Below are positions 33,496 to 46,564 of a stretch of 64,000 nucleotides of DNA, piece by piece. Made by a program: the position numbers and the translations under genes. Below the pieces are notes generated by a model. It saw nothing but the letters and a program-made list of their open reading frames with translations, did no database searches and was not told the DNA's origin. Origin of the DNA: Argopecten irradians (lineage: Eukaryota; Mollusca; Bivalvia; Pectinida; Pectinidae); NCBI RefSeq assembly GCF_041381155.1, contig NC_091136.1:46366284-46430283 (forward strand), given 5' to 3'. Numbering within the stretch: position 1 is the first letter of the stretch; each line of letters opens with the position of its first letter.

Positions 33496-35272
33496 ATGGC
33501 GGCAAAGGTAACGCCATATTTTATACTGACCGCAGGTGGGCTGACCGCCTCCACTCCGCCCGATGATGAAGAAACGGAGTACGTGACAGAAAATCTGGCC
33601 AAAATTTCACGCCATGGCAGGACACCGAATACTAACTCACACCAAAAGAAGCTGATATCGTTCACCAGAAACGAGATCACACAAAAACGAATGGACCTAA
33701 TCCGCCAAAGGCTTGAAGAATCTCGAGTCCGTTACTCAGACGCTTGTAAAACAGCATCCGTCGACGGTAGTCGTGTAAGTCGGAGTCTTACCAAACTCAC
33801 AGACCGATCTGAGAGGGCTGTTTTCCGAAGGTTGGTGACAATATCACACCACACACATATGGAATGCCTGAAAGTCCCGAAAGCAAACTCAGAACCAGAA
33901 TTCAACAGAAGAAGGTCGAGATGGTACCATTATCCAACAACAAAAGTTCTGAGTCATCAAAGGGCTCTTTTCCATATGTGTACTTTGTCGTGTCTGTGGA
34001 TCGTACACAGAACCAATCGAATAGCATCCAAGATTCGATCGACGAAAGTCAATCTAAAGATAACAGGAAATACCGTTCTTCTCTCTTGTCCAGGATGCAG
34101 AAGCGTTATATAAAGGAGGAAGACAGAACGAAAATGCAGCAGATCGCTGATGAAATAGGTCTTAAGTCGGACGTCGTTCCGCCTCCTTCGCGATCCTCTG
34201 TATCTCAGCGTACCATCTCGTTTCCAGCGTCCAACATTTCGACCTCACCTCCTCGAAATCCTCCCGCTACCCCCGGCTACCATTGGCTCAGCCAGTCATT
34301 TTCATGACAACGACAATGTGTCACTGGATCTGAAAGGAGGCAAGATGTCTTCAATTGACCTTGCAGATATCAGCATCATTGGGACAAGTCGGCCTTCCAC
34401 GAAACATATGTCAAGTCCACCCGAGTCCTTGAGCTGCCCTACATGTCTGTGGATATTCAAAGGAAAAACTTGGGTACTGCTAGTGCTAGCACCACAGAGT
34501 CAAAATCAATGGAGATCATCTCAAAGTCGTTCCTTGTCATCGCAAGATTCCGAAAGTCGCAAGGTGCATTTTTCGGACACAATCGACCTGCCGATGATAA
34601 GAGGAAACCGAATCGTTATAACGCCAACAATCCCACCACAGTTTGTCCCCACGTCCCCCCGCTAGCGCTTACTATGCCGATGTTTGCTGGGTAAAAAGGA
34701 GGCAGAATTCAGGGAAAATTTCAAGGAAGCATACGAACGGCAGAAATACTTCCGGCATCAAACACCTGGAACACCAAGACCAAGGAAAATCGGGAACGCC
34801 CTTGACCCTACCAAAAATAGATATCGTATCGTATCAGGCGTGTATAGGGACGAGCTCGTCATCAAGGCTATCGAGTCCTATGTCCGGGAATTCCCTCCTG
34901 CTTCCAAACAAGGACAGGTGGCGCGGCAGCTGCTGAAGCTGTAGCAGTCGTGCTACAGGAAAGGTCAATTTCTGCAGCTTGACCTTTCTAGGATAGAGAG
35001 ATAGCCAAGGAGGGAGCGAGGGCACAAGAAGCTGAGCATCAAGGAAGTACCCGAGGATAGCAAAAAAGAAAGAAAATTGGAACACAATATGGAAAAGACT
35101 GGCGGAGGAACAAGCAGGTACGGGGACCAAAATCAAAAGAACGGACGTACAGTACCATAGCACCCACCTGTTTCAAAAATGGCAAGTCCTGGCGGGTTAG
35201 AGGAAAACAGTTTCATGTTCCTCTAAACAAAGTAGGAAAAGTGTGGATAAAGAACGTGCAAAGGATCAGTGA
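33496..35272 (+). pseudogene. Broken copy of the 574-codon gene, copy 1
   Basis: It aligns end to end with 56918-58642 but is split into at least five frames by small extra bases. Examples: GGCTGTTTTCCGAAGG against GGCTGTTCCGAAGG in copy 2, CTACCCCCGG against CTACCCCGG, and several insertions around 34640-34690. Substitutions are few. Nearly every length change is a gain here rather than a loss. Uncorrected long-read error on a real allele explains this better than ordinary pseudogene decay, but decay cannot be excluded. Confidence 0.85.
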
Positions 35273-35372
35273 AGTGATACTGCGATCAGTGAGGCGATAT
35301 TGTGATCAGTGATGCGTTATCTGTGATTCATGATGCGTTACTTTTGATCCGTGATGCGTTAAATGTGATCAC
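35268..35372 (+). repeat. 21-bp repeats at the stop codon, copy 1
   Basis: About five units of the form gatcagtgatgcgttatctgt run from the stop codon into the 3' flank. The same array is in copy 2 at 58636-58740. Confidence 0.75.
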
Positions 35373-37539
35373 CATAAACATTGGCCAAATATCCTGATAA
35401 ATGTGTTTATCGGGTTACACGATGGAATTGGCTTCACAATCAATTACCAGACTTATACTTGTAGATACTGACTCATACTCCGCTCTAAGCGGATTTTTGA
35501 TAGTGCTTTAATGAAATTGTGCTATCAGAGTTTGTTATATAAAATATTTTACTGAAATTTAATGAAAATTTTTGTGTACTTAAAAAGTACGTGCATGGAA
35601 TATCGGCAATGAGTTCTTGTGAAAAACAAGACAGTTTAATTCTACGATAAAAACTATATAATGCATGCTGTAAGAGGATTTTAATAGTGATGTATATATA
35701 TATTTATTCATAACAAATCAAACCTCTACTGACAGAGATAAATTTACAATATCTGTATCAGATTATCATTACACGTGTATTATGTGACACGCGGCCAGGC
35801 ACGGATGTACATGAGGCAAACAATGGATATGTAATGCAATAATAATTATTTTGAATAATTAAGATATTTATTTGGAACAGACTTAAAAAATACTGAGAAT
35901 ACTCTCCATTCGTCAATCTACCAATTTTTACAGATAATTATCTATAGGTATAGTATCGATTAAGTTGCAGATGTGATTGCAGATATATTCTATTTTCAAA
36001 TATTCATATGATTATGATTATTGTTATCAAAAAAAGTGTTATTTCATGAATCCACGTGCCAAATATGAACAATGATGCTTCACCCACAGAGAATGTATAG
36101 TCTGTTTTCTGATCAAAAACATTGAACCTCACAAATAAATAATTAAAATGATCGCCCAGATCATTTCTATCATTTATAAGACATAATATTGATCTAAATA
36201 GTCCCTTCATTTCTGGAGAATTAGTATAATTGATCTTGTTGGGATATCGATCGTTATAATTATCATACACGTAAAAATCATGTGTTATTATGTTCTTTTT
36301 ATTTGCGTTTAAGCGAACTAAGGGAAGACCTACAAATTCATATTAGAATTTATGATTAATACATAAAACGAGTCACGAAAGTTGGTAATAAGAAAAATCT
36401 AATCTAATACTGATTAGTCCAAGGCGATCATAATGAAGATTTCATAACATTGAGCACTGGGACAGCAATGTTTTGTGTCAAATGGAAACTTTTCTGCCTG
36501 AGTTCCTTGTATACCGACTGGTCTATCAATTGAAAAACTGTGTCAGTGATTATTTTGTTTAGGGTTATCAATTATGTTGTTATTTTTTTAATATCAATCA
36601 CTTTGATTAATTGTTGATTGATATTGTTTTGTTATTTTAAAAACAATTGAATTTGTTTTGACTGTCGTTACATTTTATTTTAAACGTTACATCTTGCATA
36701 ATCACAGTTAAAGTACATGTACTATTAACAGTATCTAGGAAAAACTCATTAAACAAAGACCAATTGAAATATCTATTTTTATTGTTGTATATGTTTTCTT
36801 TGTTCTACACGGATTTCTAACTATTATTTACCAATATCAAGACGGTGCAATTAGAAATAAACATGGATCTTAATTACAAATATATAAGTAAAACGCTAAT
36901 AATCGATTTAGAATAATATTTTATTTATTGACCGAGATTTTCCACTTCCTACTGAATACAAAATCCGTTTCCAATACAAACACAATTTTTCATAGGTTAA
37001 TAAATTGGCAGGATACGCAGGAAAAAACTTAATATAGAACAATCTAAAAATGTATTACAAAAGTTCCCTCATATAAGCGGTCCCTCATCGACTACACTGG
37101 TTCTTATAGTCGGGTTATAAAGCGCATCAGATAAGTGAAAAGCTTTAATCGGTCTGTAATTGCCATATTTTTTCCATTTTAAAGCTTGATTAAATTTTAC
37201 AAATCATATTTAGTTACAATGAAACGGCCGTACCTTCTTTAATATGTACATGTAGGTAATCACAAGTGGCCCTAGATTGTCTTACTTTAGAATCATATTT
37301 AACAGCCATGTCATTTGTATAATAGAAAACAATCAAATAGGACAGACGAAGAAAATCGTTTAAAAAAATCGTGTTTTGTTGACACCGCAATAATGCAAAC
37401 AATAGAATAATGATATCGTGAATATACATATATGTCTTAAATGGCTTTTGAAATATCCTACGTGTTTTACTGTTTTTTATATAATGGTTTTTCCCCGCAT
37501 ACTTTTAGTATTAGTGTCTAAAAATACCGTAAATATATC
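35373..37539. other. Non-coding between the two genes, copy 1
   Basis: Co-linear with 58741-60854 but about 50 bp longer through scattered small extra bases. No gene, repeat array or element ends recognised. Confidence 0.45.
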
Positions 37540-38503
37540 TTATGACTCAATGAAAGCTTTTAAAAGACCATCCGTTTGCCACAGTGAACCCGACTCGATG
37601 ATTGCAGTTGAACCAGTAAGAACTTCGATAAGATTCTGAACTTACATGATCAGAACACCAGTTACGTGAACAGTACGTACAGTATCTCTGCATGTTGGAG
37701 CGGAGTTTTGAGCTCAACCCGACAGCGACAATGGTTTTTCTCATGTGGTTTGTATGATGGGCCGTAGGCGACCTTTGACCGTTTCCAGACGATCTTTAGT
37801 GGTGAGGAAGGTTTCTCGCTCTTTCTCCACAGATGGAAAGTCTCCTCCTCAAACACGCGGTTTTTTTAACGTTCTAACGGAAGAGCGTCACTCTTTCGGA
37901 CACTTTTTCACCAACACTGGGTTTTTTCGAACACTTCTGTGTGACAATTTTGTAGAGATTTCTCCAAACCGTATCTTGCACATACTTGTAAACACATACA
38001 CCACGACGAATTCTTCCTTTATCTCTATTCAAATTTGCCTTCACAAAACCTTTTCAAGAATGGTATCCTCGCATTTCTCAGTAAGCTTTTCCCAGCTTGA
38101 TATGTCCTCAGCGATCGGTAGTAGCCTAAATGTCCGACAAATGCCCTTGCTCTAAATTATCATCCATGCCCCGGATGCAGAAATTTCAATATTTCATCGA
38201 TGTCTTTTGCTTTTTTTTTCCACAGGCGAGTTCAATTTCTCTTTCCTGGTTCTTTTTCTTTAACCTCTGACGTAATGCATGATGCTAAATACAGGCCGAA
38301 GGGCAAACAGCAAGCAGGCTCGGACTCGCGAACAAACTTCTCGCCTTCTAACTAAACAATACAATATCTGATAGCGTCTGTTTCATCTTATGAAATACAG
38401 ATTTTGGATTCCTATCGCGTTCTTAAAGGACAATTTCCGTCCCTCTAGTTACCCCCCGGTCGTGAGGTAATCTGGCTTTGACAGACTCCTCTGTGATGTC
38501 CAT
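37540..38503 (-). pseudogene. Broken copy of the BTB/POZ gene, copy 1
   Basis: It aligns with 60855-61763 from the start codon at 38503 to the stop at 37542, but is broken into several frames by small length changes, mostly extra bases. The C-terminal zinc-ribbon-like part (CTYCSRNWCSDH) is still readable at 37547-37744. See the intact copy for function. Allele with sequencing error, or decaying duplicate. Confidence 0.85.
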
Positions 38504-38974
38504 TGCAACTATGCTGTGCCGTTGTTGCTAATTCACATATGATCAGTGACGTTCATGAACACAAACGACCTATAAATAGAAAATATAATGATCGTTATAA
38601 GAAATATTCACATCTGCAAAGTATTATGAGTAGTCAATGAATTTACTATCGATAGTTAACTTTTGACTTAGAACGACCACCACACTGCACTACAATGTAT
38701 AATCAAGATGTTCAGGGTGTATTAAAATATTATCTAAAACGGTGTCCCAAAACTTCCCCTCTAAATAATTAGATTAAATTAATGGAGTCTGACGATATCA
38801 GTATAAAACATTTCAGTGTTAGTGGATATGTGTTTGCTATTTTATTTTACAATTATACCTAATATCAACCTTCTCTGTTCCAAATTTTCGGCTACCATAG
38901 CCTTCGTCTTGGAAATGAATCGCAGTCTAATGATCAAGTCACCATCTTGCTATCTTGATTTTTAAAATTTCTTA

Positions 38975-40040
38975 CTGTTGCATTACACTTCCTTTTACAA
39001 TTATATCCTTTTGGAGTCTTTGTGTCCAACAACCTTATCCACTGTTCTTCGTGTAAACACCCGGTATCCTTTCAATATTCTTAGACAATGTCTTCATAAC
39101 CGCAATCTTCAACATCGGTCTCCGTATTTGGTTCCAGAAATGTCGGTTTATTGGTTTATATTCCGATTCCGCAGAGAACGCACCATCCCGTAAATTGCTT
39201 CCCTGAAACTTTCCTATCACCGAACTTCCGGTTTCCACTAGCAATACACAAGTTAACTTGCACTTATTACAAAATCAAAAACAATTACAAAAATCGTTAG
39301 TGGAACATTTTGCGTGGGGGGGGGGGATGTGTGTACTGGGGCGGAGTTATATTCCCCGTGAACGGCTTGTGTCATAGACAGCCATTCTTCTCCATTTGAT
39401 CGCATATTATGCTCAATCACAAACAGCCGTCTACATTATTTATCTCACGTTTTGGTTTTATACTAGGCCAACAACCGTGTAATTCACACATATTGGCTTG
39501 TCTTTTCTAACGGAGAATGCCGAGTAAACAGGCGGTTGATCCAAATACAATCCTCAGTTTGTTCAAGTCATATCACGAGGTTTTTTATGCATATGAAGGA
39601 TCTTCTGTATGTCAGGGAGCCTCCTGCGTGTAAATGTAAGTACCAGTGGGGACCCTAATGGTAGTTTCTTTTTTTTTTCTTATCGTTTTTAGTTCATTCA
39701 AGCTCCGTTCTCTCCATTTCGATCCACTTTCAGTAGGTGGTTGTTCACACTTGCTTACCACTGTAACCTCTTTTAACGCTAATCGTACTTTTAAGCGCAT
39801 CTCGATGTCTCATATGTACTCCTCATTTTGTTCCTAGTACTAATACGCCTCTTGATCCTCATGCCTAATCCATATGGTAAAAGTATTTCTTTGTGTGGTG
39901 GAGGAATGGCACGAAGCATTATTGTGAAATACACACTGCTTATTTGTAGGTTTTTATCAAACAAATCTGTGATTATATGACCTTTTCTCCAAGCAAAACC
40001 CATGTATCAAGGGAATTCAATTTTCTCATTGACTCAACAT
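38975..40040 (-). mobile_element. Penelope-like element remnant, copy 1
   Basis: Counterpart of 62206-63160. Short frames still show parts of the reverse-transcriptase C-terminus and the GIY-YIG region (for example NRHFWNQ). It is broken in many places and is not coding. Same insertion as in copy 2, so it predates the two copies. Confidence 0.8.
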
Positions 40041-40476
40041 ATATTAACATTGAATACAAATATGATAAGTTAATGATTTTACAAAACTAAATCGAGTACA
40101 TCAACTAAACCTCCACTGGTCGGGGCTTTCCCCAAGAATGTTTTGGGGGTTACGTCACCCCAAATTCGGAGGCACCTGATTGGGACAGAGCTCGTGGGCT
40201 CTCCTCGGGGCAAACCCATATAATCATAGCAGACGCTACTAACAATATTTTATAACTTAATAATAAAAATGTTTCCGATATAAATTTATCGTTTTTTACT
40301 AACAGATGCCTGGTGAGCGTTGAAAAACTAAAATAATACCAATTAAATAAATTAAATTTTGGGAGTTTTCCCAGTATGGATAAAATTACCTTGTATCTGG
40401 GAGCTAAGCGAAAAATACCAAGCTTCACAGATGGATTGGATGGAGGAAAAACTCGCTGGAGCCTCGATACACACAC
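40041..40476. other. Right end of duplicated segment 1
   Basis: Contains the C/G-rich block 'ggtcggggctttccccaag', also present at 63220 in copy 2. It ends inside the left arm-plus-loop of a hairpin that is complete in copy 2 (63518-63559). Confidence 0.6.
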
Positions 40477-40480
40477 TAAA

Positions 40481-40743
40481 TAAAATAAAATGTTAATTTT
40501 CATAACGCGGTCGTCTTATGTTTCCCGCCGTCGTGTGCTAAATACCGCGCGGTAGTTGATTATCATCTGGGCAGCAGAAGGCAAAATAGCGGGATGAAAC
40601 CCAACGGTTATCATATATTACGCAGGATAACTTGCATATGTTTGGCGTTGTAACCTCATCTTCGGCCATCCGATATAGATTTTCTTATGTTATTTATGAT
40701 TTTTAGAAACCTTTAAATTTTGTTCCGGAAAGGTAGTGGGCCT
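40481..40743. mobile_element. Truncated sister of the 399-bp TTAA MITE
   Basis: It matches the MITE at 28983 from about its base 145 to its right end (GGAAAGGTAGTGGGCCT) and is followed by TTAA (40744-40747). The left end is missing; instead it joins directly to the right edge of duplicated segment 1. Confidence 0.85.
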
Positions 40744-40747
40744 TTAA

Positions 40748-41200
40748 GTGGTTTACTGTTCAGTATATAATTGTACATATCTACGCCATCTGCGTTCATA
40801 AAACCCGGATTCATTGTGGCAACGATAGGCTAAATAGCCCAAGACCAAAAACGCATACATACGTAAACCCAATTTTAAATACAAGTCAAGACACTTTAAT
40901 ACTTCCATAATCATGCGTAATTTTTACTCGTGTTATTTCTTTTTTTATGTTATTTTGTCCCCCCAGGGGAGGAGACACGTTATCTTTGTTTACTATTTAC
41001 AGATAAGGATTTTATACATATAAAACTAATATTGCGTGTCCTTCTATTTTTTTATACCAATGTATTAACATTATAATCTCTCCACGATTTTATCTTCAAG
41101 TGTTCATTTCAACAGCTTATATCCAATTCTCCATAATTTACTGACTGTGGTGTCATATTGCATATTTCGGTTGTTCAACTGCACTACATCTATTTACACA
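40748..41200. other. Non-coding stretch, nothing recognised
   Basis: No open frame or repeat recognised. Confidence 0.4.
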
Positions 41201-41204
41201 GCAT

Positions 41205-41295
41205 TCCGATTGGAAATCATCAGGAATCCCTCAGGGATCCGTGCTGGGTCCACTAATGTCCGTAATATTCGTGAACGATCTAACGGAAATAGTGT
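41205..41295 (+). mobile_element. Fragment of LINE reverse transcriptase
   Basis: The frame reads SGIPQGSVLGPLMSVIFVND, the conserved region upstream of the FADD box in non-LTR reverse transcriptases. Only about 30 codons remain. It is not the same element as the LINE at 42.6 kb, whose version reads SGVPQGSVFGP. Confidence 0.7.
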
Positions 41296-42589
41296 TATCT
41301 TAGATGTATGTTCAAAATTATAAACAAAAAGAGAAAACGAAATAATAGTAGATTTGATCGCGATCAAAGCACTTCTGTTACGGAAATAAAATTTCTCCTT
41401 CAGTAATGGGGGTTTCCTTCTCAAATGGGGTTTGGGTACAAGGGTAGAGTGTGAATATATGAATAATAAATAAACAGAAAATTTGGCTACATTATTTTTC
41501 ATAAATTTGCACTTTTTACATTGTATGTAATTAATGGTTACTGAAAATATCTGTCTGCCTTCAAGCATATCATATATCCAGCTGAGCCTATGGGTACCAC
41601 GTGTCCATCCTTCCTTCCTTCCGTCTGTTAAAATGTCTGTGCACACACGTCCATAGGTTTCACCCATTAAACCATAAAGTGCTTCGTACGAAAGAAGTAT
41701 GGTAAAAAACCAAAAATTATAATATATATCTTTCGTGCGTTCCTTTTCTGCTCGTTCGGTCCTTTGATCGTTCGTCCGTTCGTTCCTTCTGTCAATCGGA
41801 TTTAGTTATCCCCCGCGAAACGCGTTTTATTGTGAATAAATATCACATAAGAGCCCTAGATGTGCGTTTTGCTATTGCAAACCTTCCATTTTTGCTATTT
41901 TTTCTGTTACCATGATAACTTAGTCAAAAATACCAAATTACTGTTTATTTTTGTCACCAGCTGGTTTTTTTTTTCAGTTTTACAATACACACATTAATAC
42001 AAGTACATTAATAACTTTTACTTTCCGCTTGATATTTGCGTTTTCATATATATACCAACTGTGGAGCGCGGGTGATTATTCCACGCGTTGCGGCTCCCTG
42101 TTTGTGATTTAAATTTAACCAGGTTGTTATACCAAACCGTATACTAATGGCTATACCAAACCGGAATGTTGTGCGTACCAAACACGTACACTATAGTCAT
42201 AACATGTTCACTAAAAACCATCGATTATGGCACAAAGGACGTAATTACGATAAATTTGAAGTGGTAGATAGTTTCTGTTCTAACCTAATTCTTCATTCAA
42301 CAACTGATCTTCATGAAATGCATCCGATATTATGAGATATTTTCATATTTTCACGCATTTTTCTCAATTTTGTACGGAAATACGATCCAGGTTTCATGTT
42401 TGGATACAAAAAAGATACCTTATTCTCGTTTTCACATACTGTTGTGGGACATTAAAATTTCACGCTTTCACTGTTCTAATTTTTGATAGGTGTCGATAAA
42501 TAAATGAAATAATATGGAGTTTTTGAAGCGATTTAGCATGTACCCCTATCTTTTTTTGGGTACGATTTTTCCGGAAGTAGATACCAAAC
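41296..42589. other. Non-coding stretch
   Basis: It contains 'agatttgatcgcgatcaaa' (shared with 16.9 kb) and a short ttcgt/gttc-rich run near 41735-41790. A 157-codon minus frame at 41194-41667 shows no motif and overlaps the LINE fragment, so I take it as chance. Confidence 0.35.
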
Positions 42590-42661
42590 AACCGGGGCCG
42601 GATCCCGTTACCATACAGTGACTATAGGTCTGTTAGCCTCACCTGTATTTGTTGTAAAATA

Positions 42662-43361
42662 ATGGAATCAATCATAAGAGACAGTGTAATGGACCATTTG
42701 GAACGTCACCACCTACTATATAACAACCAGTACGGATTCCGGAAAGTACGAACTACAACATTACAGCTGCTTCAAGTTTTGGATGATATAACTAAGAAAT
42801 TAGATAACGGTAATTCAGTTGATATGTTGTACTTGGACTTCCAGAAGGCCTTTGACACAGTGCCTCACCAAAGACTTCTTAGAAAACTAAAAACTTTTGG
42901 CATCTTTGGAAATGTGCATAACTGGATAACAGATTTCTTAAAGGACAGAAAACAACAAGTAAAGGTAAATGGAGATACTTCTGGTTGGTCGAAAGTGACA
43001 AGTGGTGTCCCTCAGGGCAGTGTCTTCGGACCAGTTTTGTTCCTAATGTACATCAACGACCTACCAAACAGCGTAGAAACTAACACCAAGATGTTTGCCG
43101 ACGATACGAAGATATATGATGTGCGCAACAGTGTATCAGATAGTCTAAAACTCCAGAGGGACTTGGATAATCTATCCGACTGGTCAAGAAATTGGCAATT
43201 AAAATTTGATGCAGGGAAATGTAAGTCAGTCCATTTCGATCATCATAATATGAAGCATGTGTACAACATGGATGGAGAAGAGATTATACAAAGCAACCAG
43301 GAGAAAGATTTGGGAGTATTGTTTGACAGTGAACTAAAATTCAGTTTACACGTGGCAGAGA
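42662..43361 (+). CDS. LINE reverse transcriptase, N-terminal and catalytic part
   Basis: About 233 codons of a non-LTR reverse transcriptase. Catalytic landmarks by residue from the methionine: YLDFQKAFD (57-65, first aspartate), SGVPQGSVFGP (114-124) and FADDTKIY (145-152, the catalytic DD pair), followed by WQLKFDAGKC and the EKDLGVLFD block. The open frame runs on to 43396 only because it enters the nested transposon at 43362, adding foreign residues after HVAE. Upstream, the same frame continues through YRSVSLTC without an initiating methionine. The element would copy its RNA into DNA at a nicked target, but here it is truncated and interrupted. Confidence 0.85.
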
Positions 43362-46143
43362 CAATCGGATCACCTCGTCATTTTCTACGAAACTAGCCTC
43401 GGACCTAAGTAGTAATCATTTTGAACTACTTTCGGAAAAAATGGCGGCGCCCATGGTAGCACGCTTCAACGTAAATCAGTTGGCTATAAGAGGTATTTTA
43501 TTCCTCGACTGCATCTATATCTACTGTACATGAGTTATAGATGATGGTATCTTTGATTTTGTATATAGATTACAACTAGAAATTTGATTAATTGCCTCAT
43601 TTTTTATAATGACTCAGTCGCTCCCTTTTGGCGGTGTACGGTCAAACAGCAGGCCTTGATTCAAAAGGTTCCGTTATTTAGAGTCATCAATGTAAAAATT
43701 AAAATTCAAGAAAAATTTTACGACTTTGTTGTTTATTCATTTTTCAACCGTTTACGTTCAATATTTCAAACCTATACTATCTAAAAGTATATATCTAAAT
43801 GTCTAGAATTGAATTTTATCTAGCGGTAGTATGATAATTTAGCATAAATCAAATTTTTGCACAGTCTCTTTAAAAAATCTACGCTAGGAATAATGGTAGA
43901 GAAAATATGCTATAAAAAGGGTTTTTTCATTACGTATCCCTACTTTGAATATACAATGTAGTGTCCGATAGTTGTAATATCTTCAAATTTCTTGTGGTAA
44001 CGAAAGATGAGTTATTGTAAAATAAGAAAAAAAGTTAAATCATAAATGCAATTGATCTTGTGAACCATCAATTGCAACATATATAGATAACTTTTTTGAT
44101 TTAAGGAGGGGCCGGTATGTTTGGGTTTTTTTTTTTGTGTGTTGTGTTTTTTTTTTGTGTGTGTTGTTGTTTTTTTTACACACAAGTCCGTTCTGCCACG
44201 CGTCCCGCTCTTGAAAGTTACTGTACGTCGCTATATTGTACAATTTAACGACTAATGACTTTTATTTTCGTCTCATTCCCCCTTTCTTTGATTTATCTAA
44301 AATGATGAAAAATTGTTCCAAAATATTACTTTCTCGGAAAATGTTAACGTGATTGCAATGTACATGTATATACTCTTTAACATCATAAACGTTAACGTAT
44401 TTCAAGATTATGATCTTTTTCGCAATTTTTAAAATTCGCTACATTTCGTTTTTCAATAGCATTTTCCGTGTCTCTTATATCTTAGCAAGTTAACTACAAA
44501 GTATTTTGTCTTATTTTGAGTACCGTGTTCGCATAAATTCCAGATACATTATCTGTTCTGGGACTATCGGACCTTCGGACTAACGGGCCTTAGGACTAAC
44601 TGGCCTTCGGACTATTGGGCCGTAGGGATATGAGAGACAGGTATATTTCTAGATTTAATATGACTTAGCCACACAAAGCTAAAACCAAACACGAAGTGGT
44701 AATCAATTAGCGTCTTTATGGTACATTAATGCTAGGAATGGGGTACATGTGGCTACTTCAAACAGCGATATCGGACTCAAAATGTGTTTTTAATGGACAT
44801 CACCAATTTTGTTAAAAGTGAATGTCTTGTATCATGTAATTGTATTATCTTTACGTATTATTAAAATGATGATTAAGGATATCATTCAAAAGGTTTTGAA
44901 TATTCTATGAACTTCTTTAAAACCATGATTACAAACTAATGAAATTAGCGGTATATTAATAGCTGCAGTATTAGTAAATTTGTTTGTACATGTATGATTA
45001 TAATGGCTAATAAGTAAAATCAGAAGAGGAGTTTGTAATAATTACGATAATGTTTCCTTGATCGTATATATGTTCATGTGTATATATATATATACATTGT
45101 ATTTATATCTCATTTTCTGTATCTCTTATTCGAGGAATAAAAGTTTTAACTATGGGGAATTAAATTTTTAATGATATATTAATTGAACTGATAATGCCAC
45201 GCGACCGGAATCACGGATGAAGCATGTAAACAAATTAGATTATTGTCTATATCGTTTTCATATGAAAAAAATGTATCTTATCAGGTCTTCAAGTTGGAAC
45301 AGTCACCACACAAATAAATGGATATTTCGGTACAAATGTGTTTTAAGATGCTCCATCGCCGACAGAGAATAATCAATACACATCATTTGAAAAAAAAATG
45401 GTGTTTACTCATGTAAATGTATGTCTTACTAACACAAAAATATGTAAAATAGTATATTTTACTAAATGCTGCATGCGTTATCAGTACTTTATTCCATATA
45501 GGACATAGTGCTATGGACTTTTGGGAAAGCAATTAATTATTTTTGACATTTTTTATTTTGAAGTAAAATTAGAAGCTCAAACTTTTCAATGGCGGTAATG
45601 GTGTAAAGTATGTAACTTTTGAAACTGAAAAAAATTGATTCGTCCGCTCCTGTTTTTTATACTATAGAAAAAAATACCATTGGTCGGCGGTTTTAATGGT
45701 ATAAATAACGCACGAACTAAGGTACAATTTATGAACATTCTTCAAAGAAGTATAATGTATTAAGTCATATATTCCATTCATAAAAGGTTACCGTTGGATA
45801 AATTTTCTAAAACACTTCATAGTTTCTTGTTCGAGCATTCATGTTCATTCCAATAAATATATCTCATACGTCTTGTAAAACACAAATTTAGATAGTATAA
45901 ATCAGGGAGTTTGTTTTAACTTTAAGTTCTTCTTTGTGGTACATATAGAGATTTGAAGCAGACAAAAATAACGCTGTATGTTTCACAAGGGAGGCAACCC
46001 TCTATGATATAGTCCTACGGGTAGCGGTAATTTGGCCGATGTCCGGCGGATCACAAAATACATCATTTTCATGTGTATTCATACAGTTAGGTCCGAGCCT
46101 ATGTTCGAAGAAGTGGGCGAGGTGTTCCGATTGGTGGCAGAGA
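43352..46143. mobile_element. 2.77-kb DNA transposon inserted in the LINE, 10-bp target duplication
   Basis: The element spans 43362-46133. The left end CAATCGGATCACCTCG and the right end, inverted as CAATCGGAACACCTCG, form imperfect terminal inverted repeats of about 48 bp that also include CTCGGACCTAA. GTGGCAGAGA is repeated exactly on both sides (43352-43361, 46134-46143). Deleting the element and one repeat restores the LINE frame (HVAE then SVKRAN). Inside there is no transposase-like frame, so it is non-autonomous. A 10-bp duplication is near the 8-11 bp range of Mutator-like elements. Confidence 0.88.
44566..44630 (+). repeat. Short ggac(c/t)ttcggact minisatellite
   Basis: About four units of 'actatcggaccttcgg / actaacgggccttagg' of roughly 17-19 bp inside the nested DNA transposon. 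Confidence 0.7.
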
Positions 46144-46564
46144 GTGTGAAAAGGGCAAATAGATTGGTCGGATAACAGAAGAGATCATTCATGTATATGG
46201 ATAAGGAAATGTTTGTAACATTGTTTAAATCCATCATTCGGCCCCATTTGGAGTATGCTGTGTCTATGTGGAACCCAATGTACAAAAAAGATGAAAGAGC
46301 AATAGAAAATGTGCAACGGCGAGCAACAAAAAATTGTAAGATCAATTAAGGATTATTCTTACCCATGAACGTCTACATTATCTGGGACTTCCGTCACTTC
46401 AATACAGACGAAAAAGGTACGACGTCATTCAAGTGTATAGGATTCTTAAAGATATTGACAATTCAGGGAAGGATATATTTGATTTTGTGGAAAACAACAG
46501 GACAAGAGGAAACAACTCCAAAATTAGGGAACAACACTCTAGGTTGAACTGCAGAAAAAACTCC
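46134..46564 (+). mobile_element. LINE reverse transcriptase, thumb and C-terminal part
   Basis: In one frame it reads SFMYMDKEMFVTLFKSIIRP and then HLEYAVSMWNP and ENVQRRATK; in the next frame LTHERLHYLGLPSLQYRRKR and VYRILKDI. These are the standard post-catalytic blocks of CR1/Jockey-type reverse transcriptases. One in-frame stop (after RANRLVG) and one frame change near 46335 show decay. It continues at 47065 after a second insertion. Confidence 0.85.

Larger units (their letters stand above)
26124..40476 (+). repeat. Duplicated segment, copy 1 (14.4 kb)
   Basis: Direct repeat of 50516-63539, co-linear from 'acttcattttgccttgatt' to 'gcctcgatacacacac'. The first 7 kb or so is nearly identical apart from a MITE (28983-29381) and a SINE (29619-30153) found only here. 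From about 33.8 kb onward this copy carries many one- to few-base extra insertions relative to copy 2, often doubling a neighbouring base. These break the 574-codon gene, the BTB gene and the Penelope remnant. Such insertion bias is typical of unpolished long reads. Confidence 0.95.

Noticed and set aside
41194-41667. 157-codon minus-strand frame
   Set aside because: It overlaps a LINE reverse-transcriptase fragment read on the other strand and has no motif.
43584-44243. Transposase remnants inside the 2.77-kb nested element
   Set aside because: Short frames show no DDE, zinc-finger or other transposase features.
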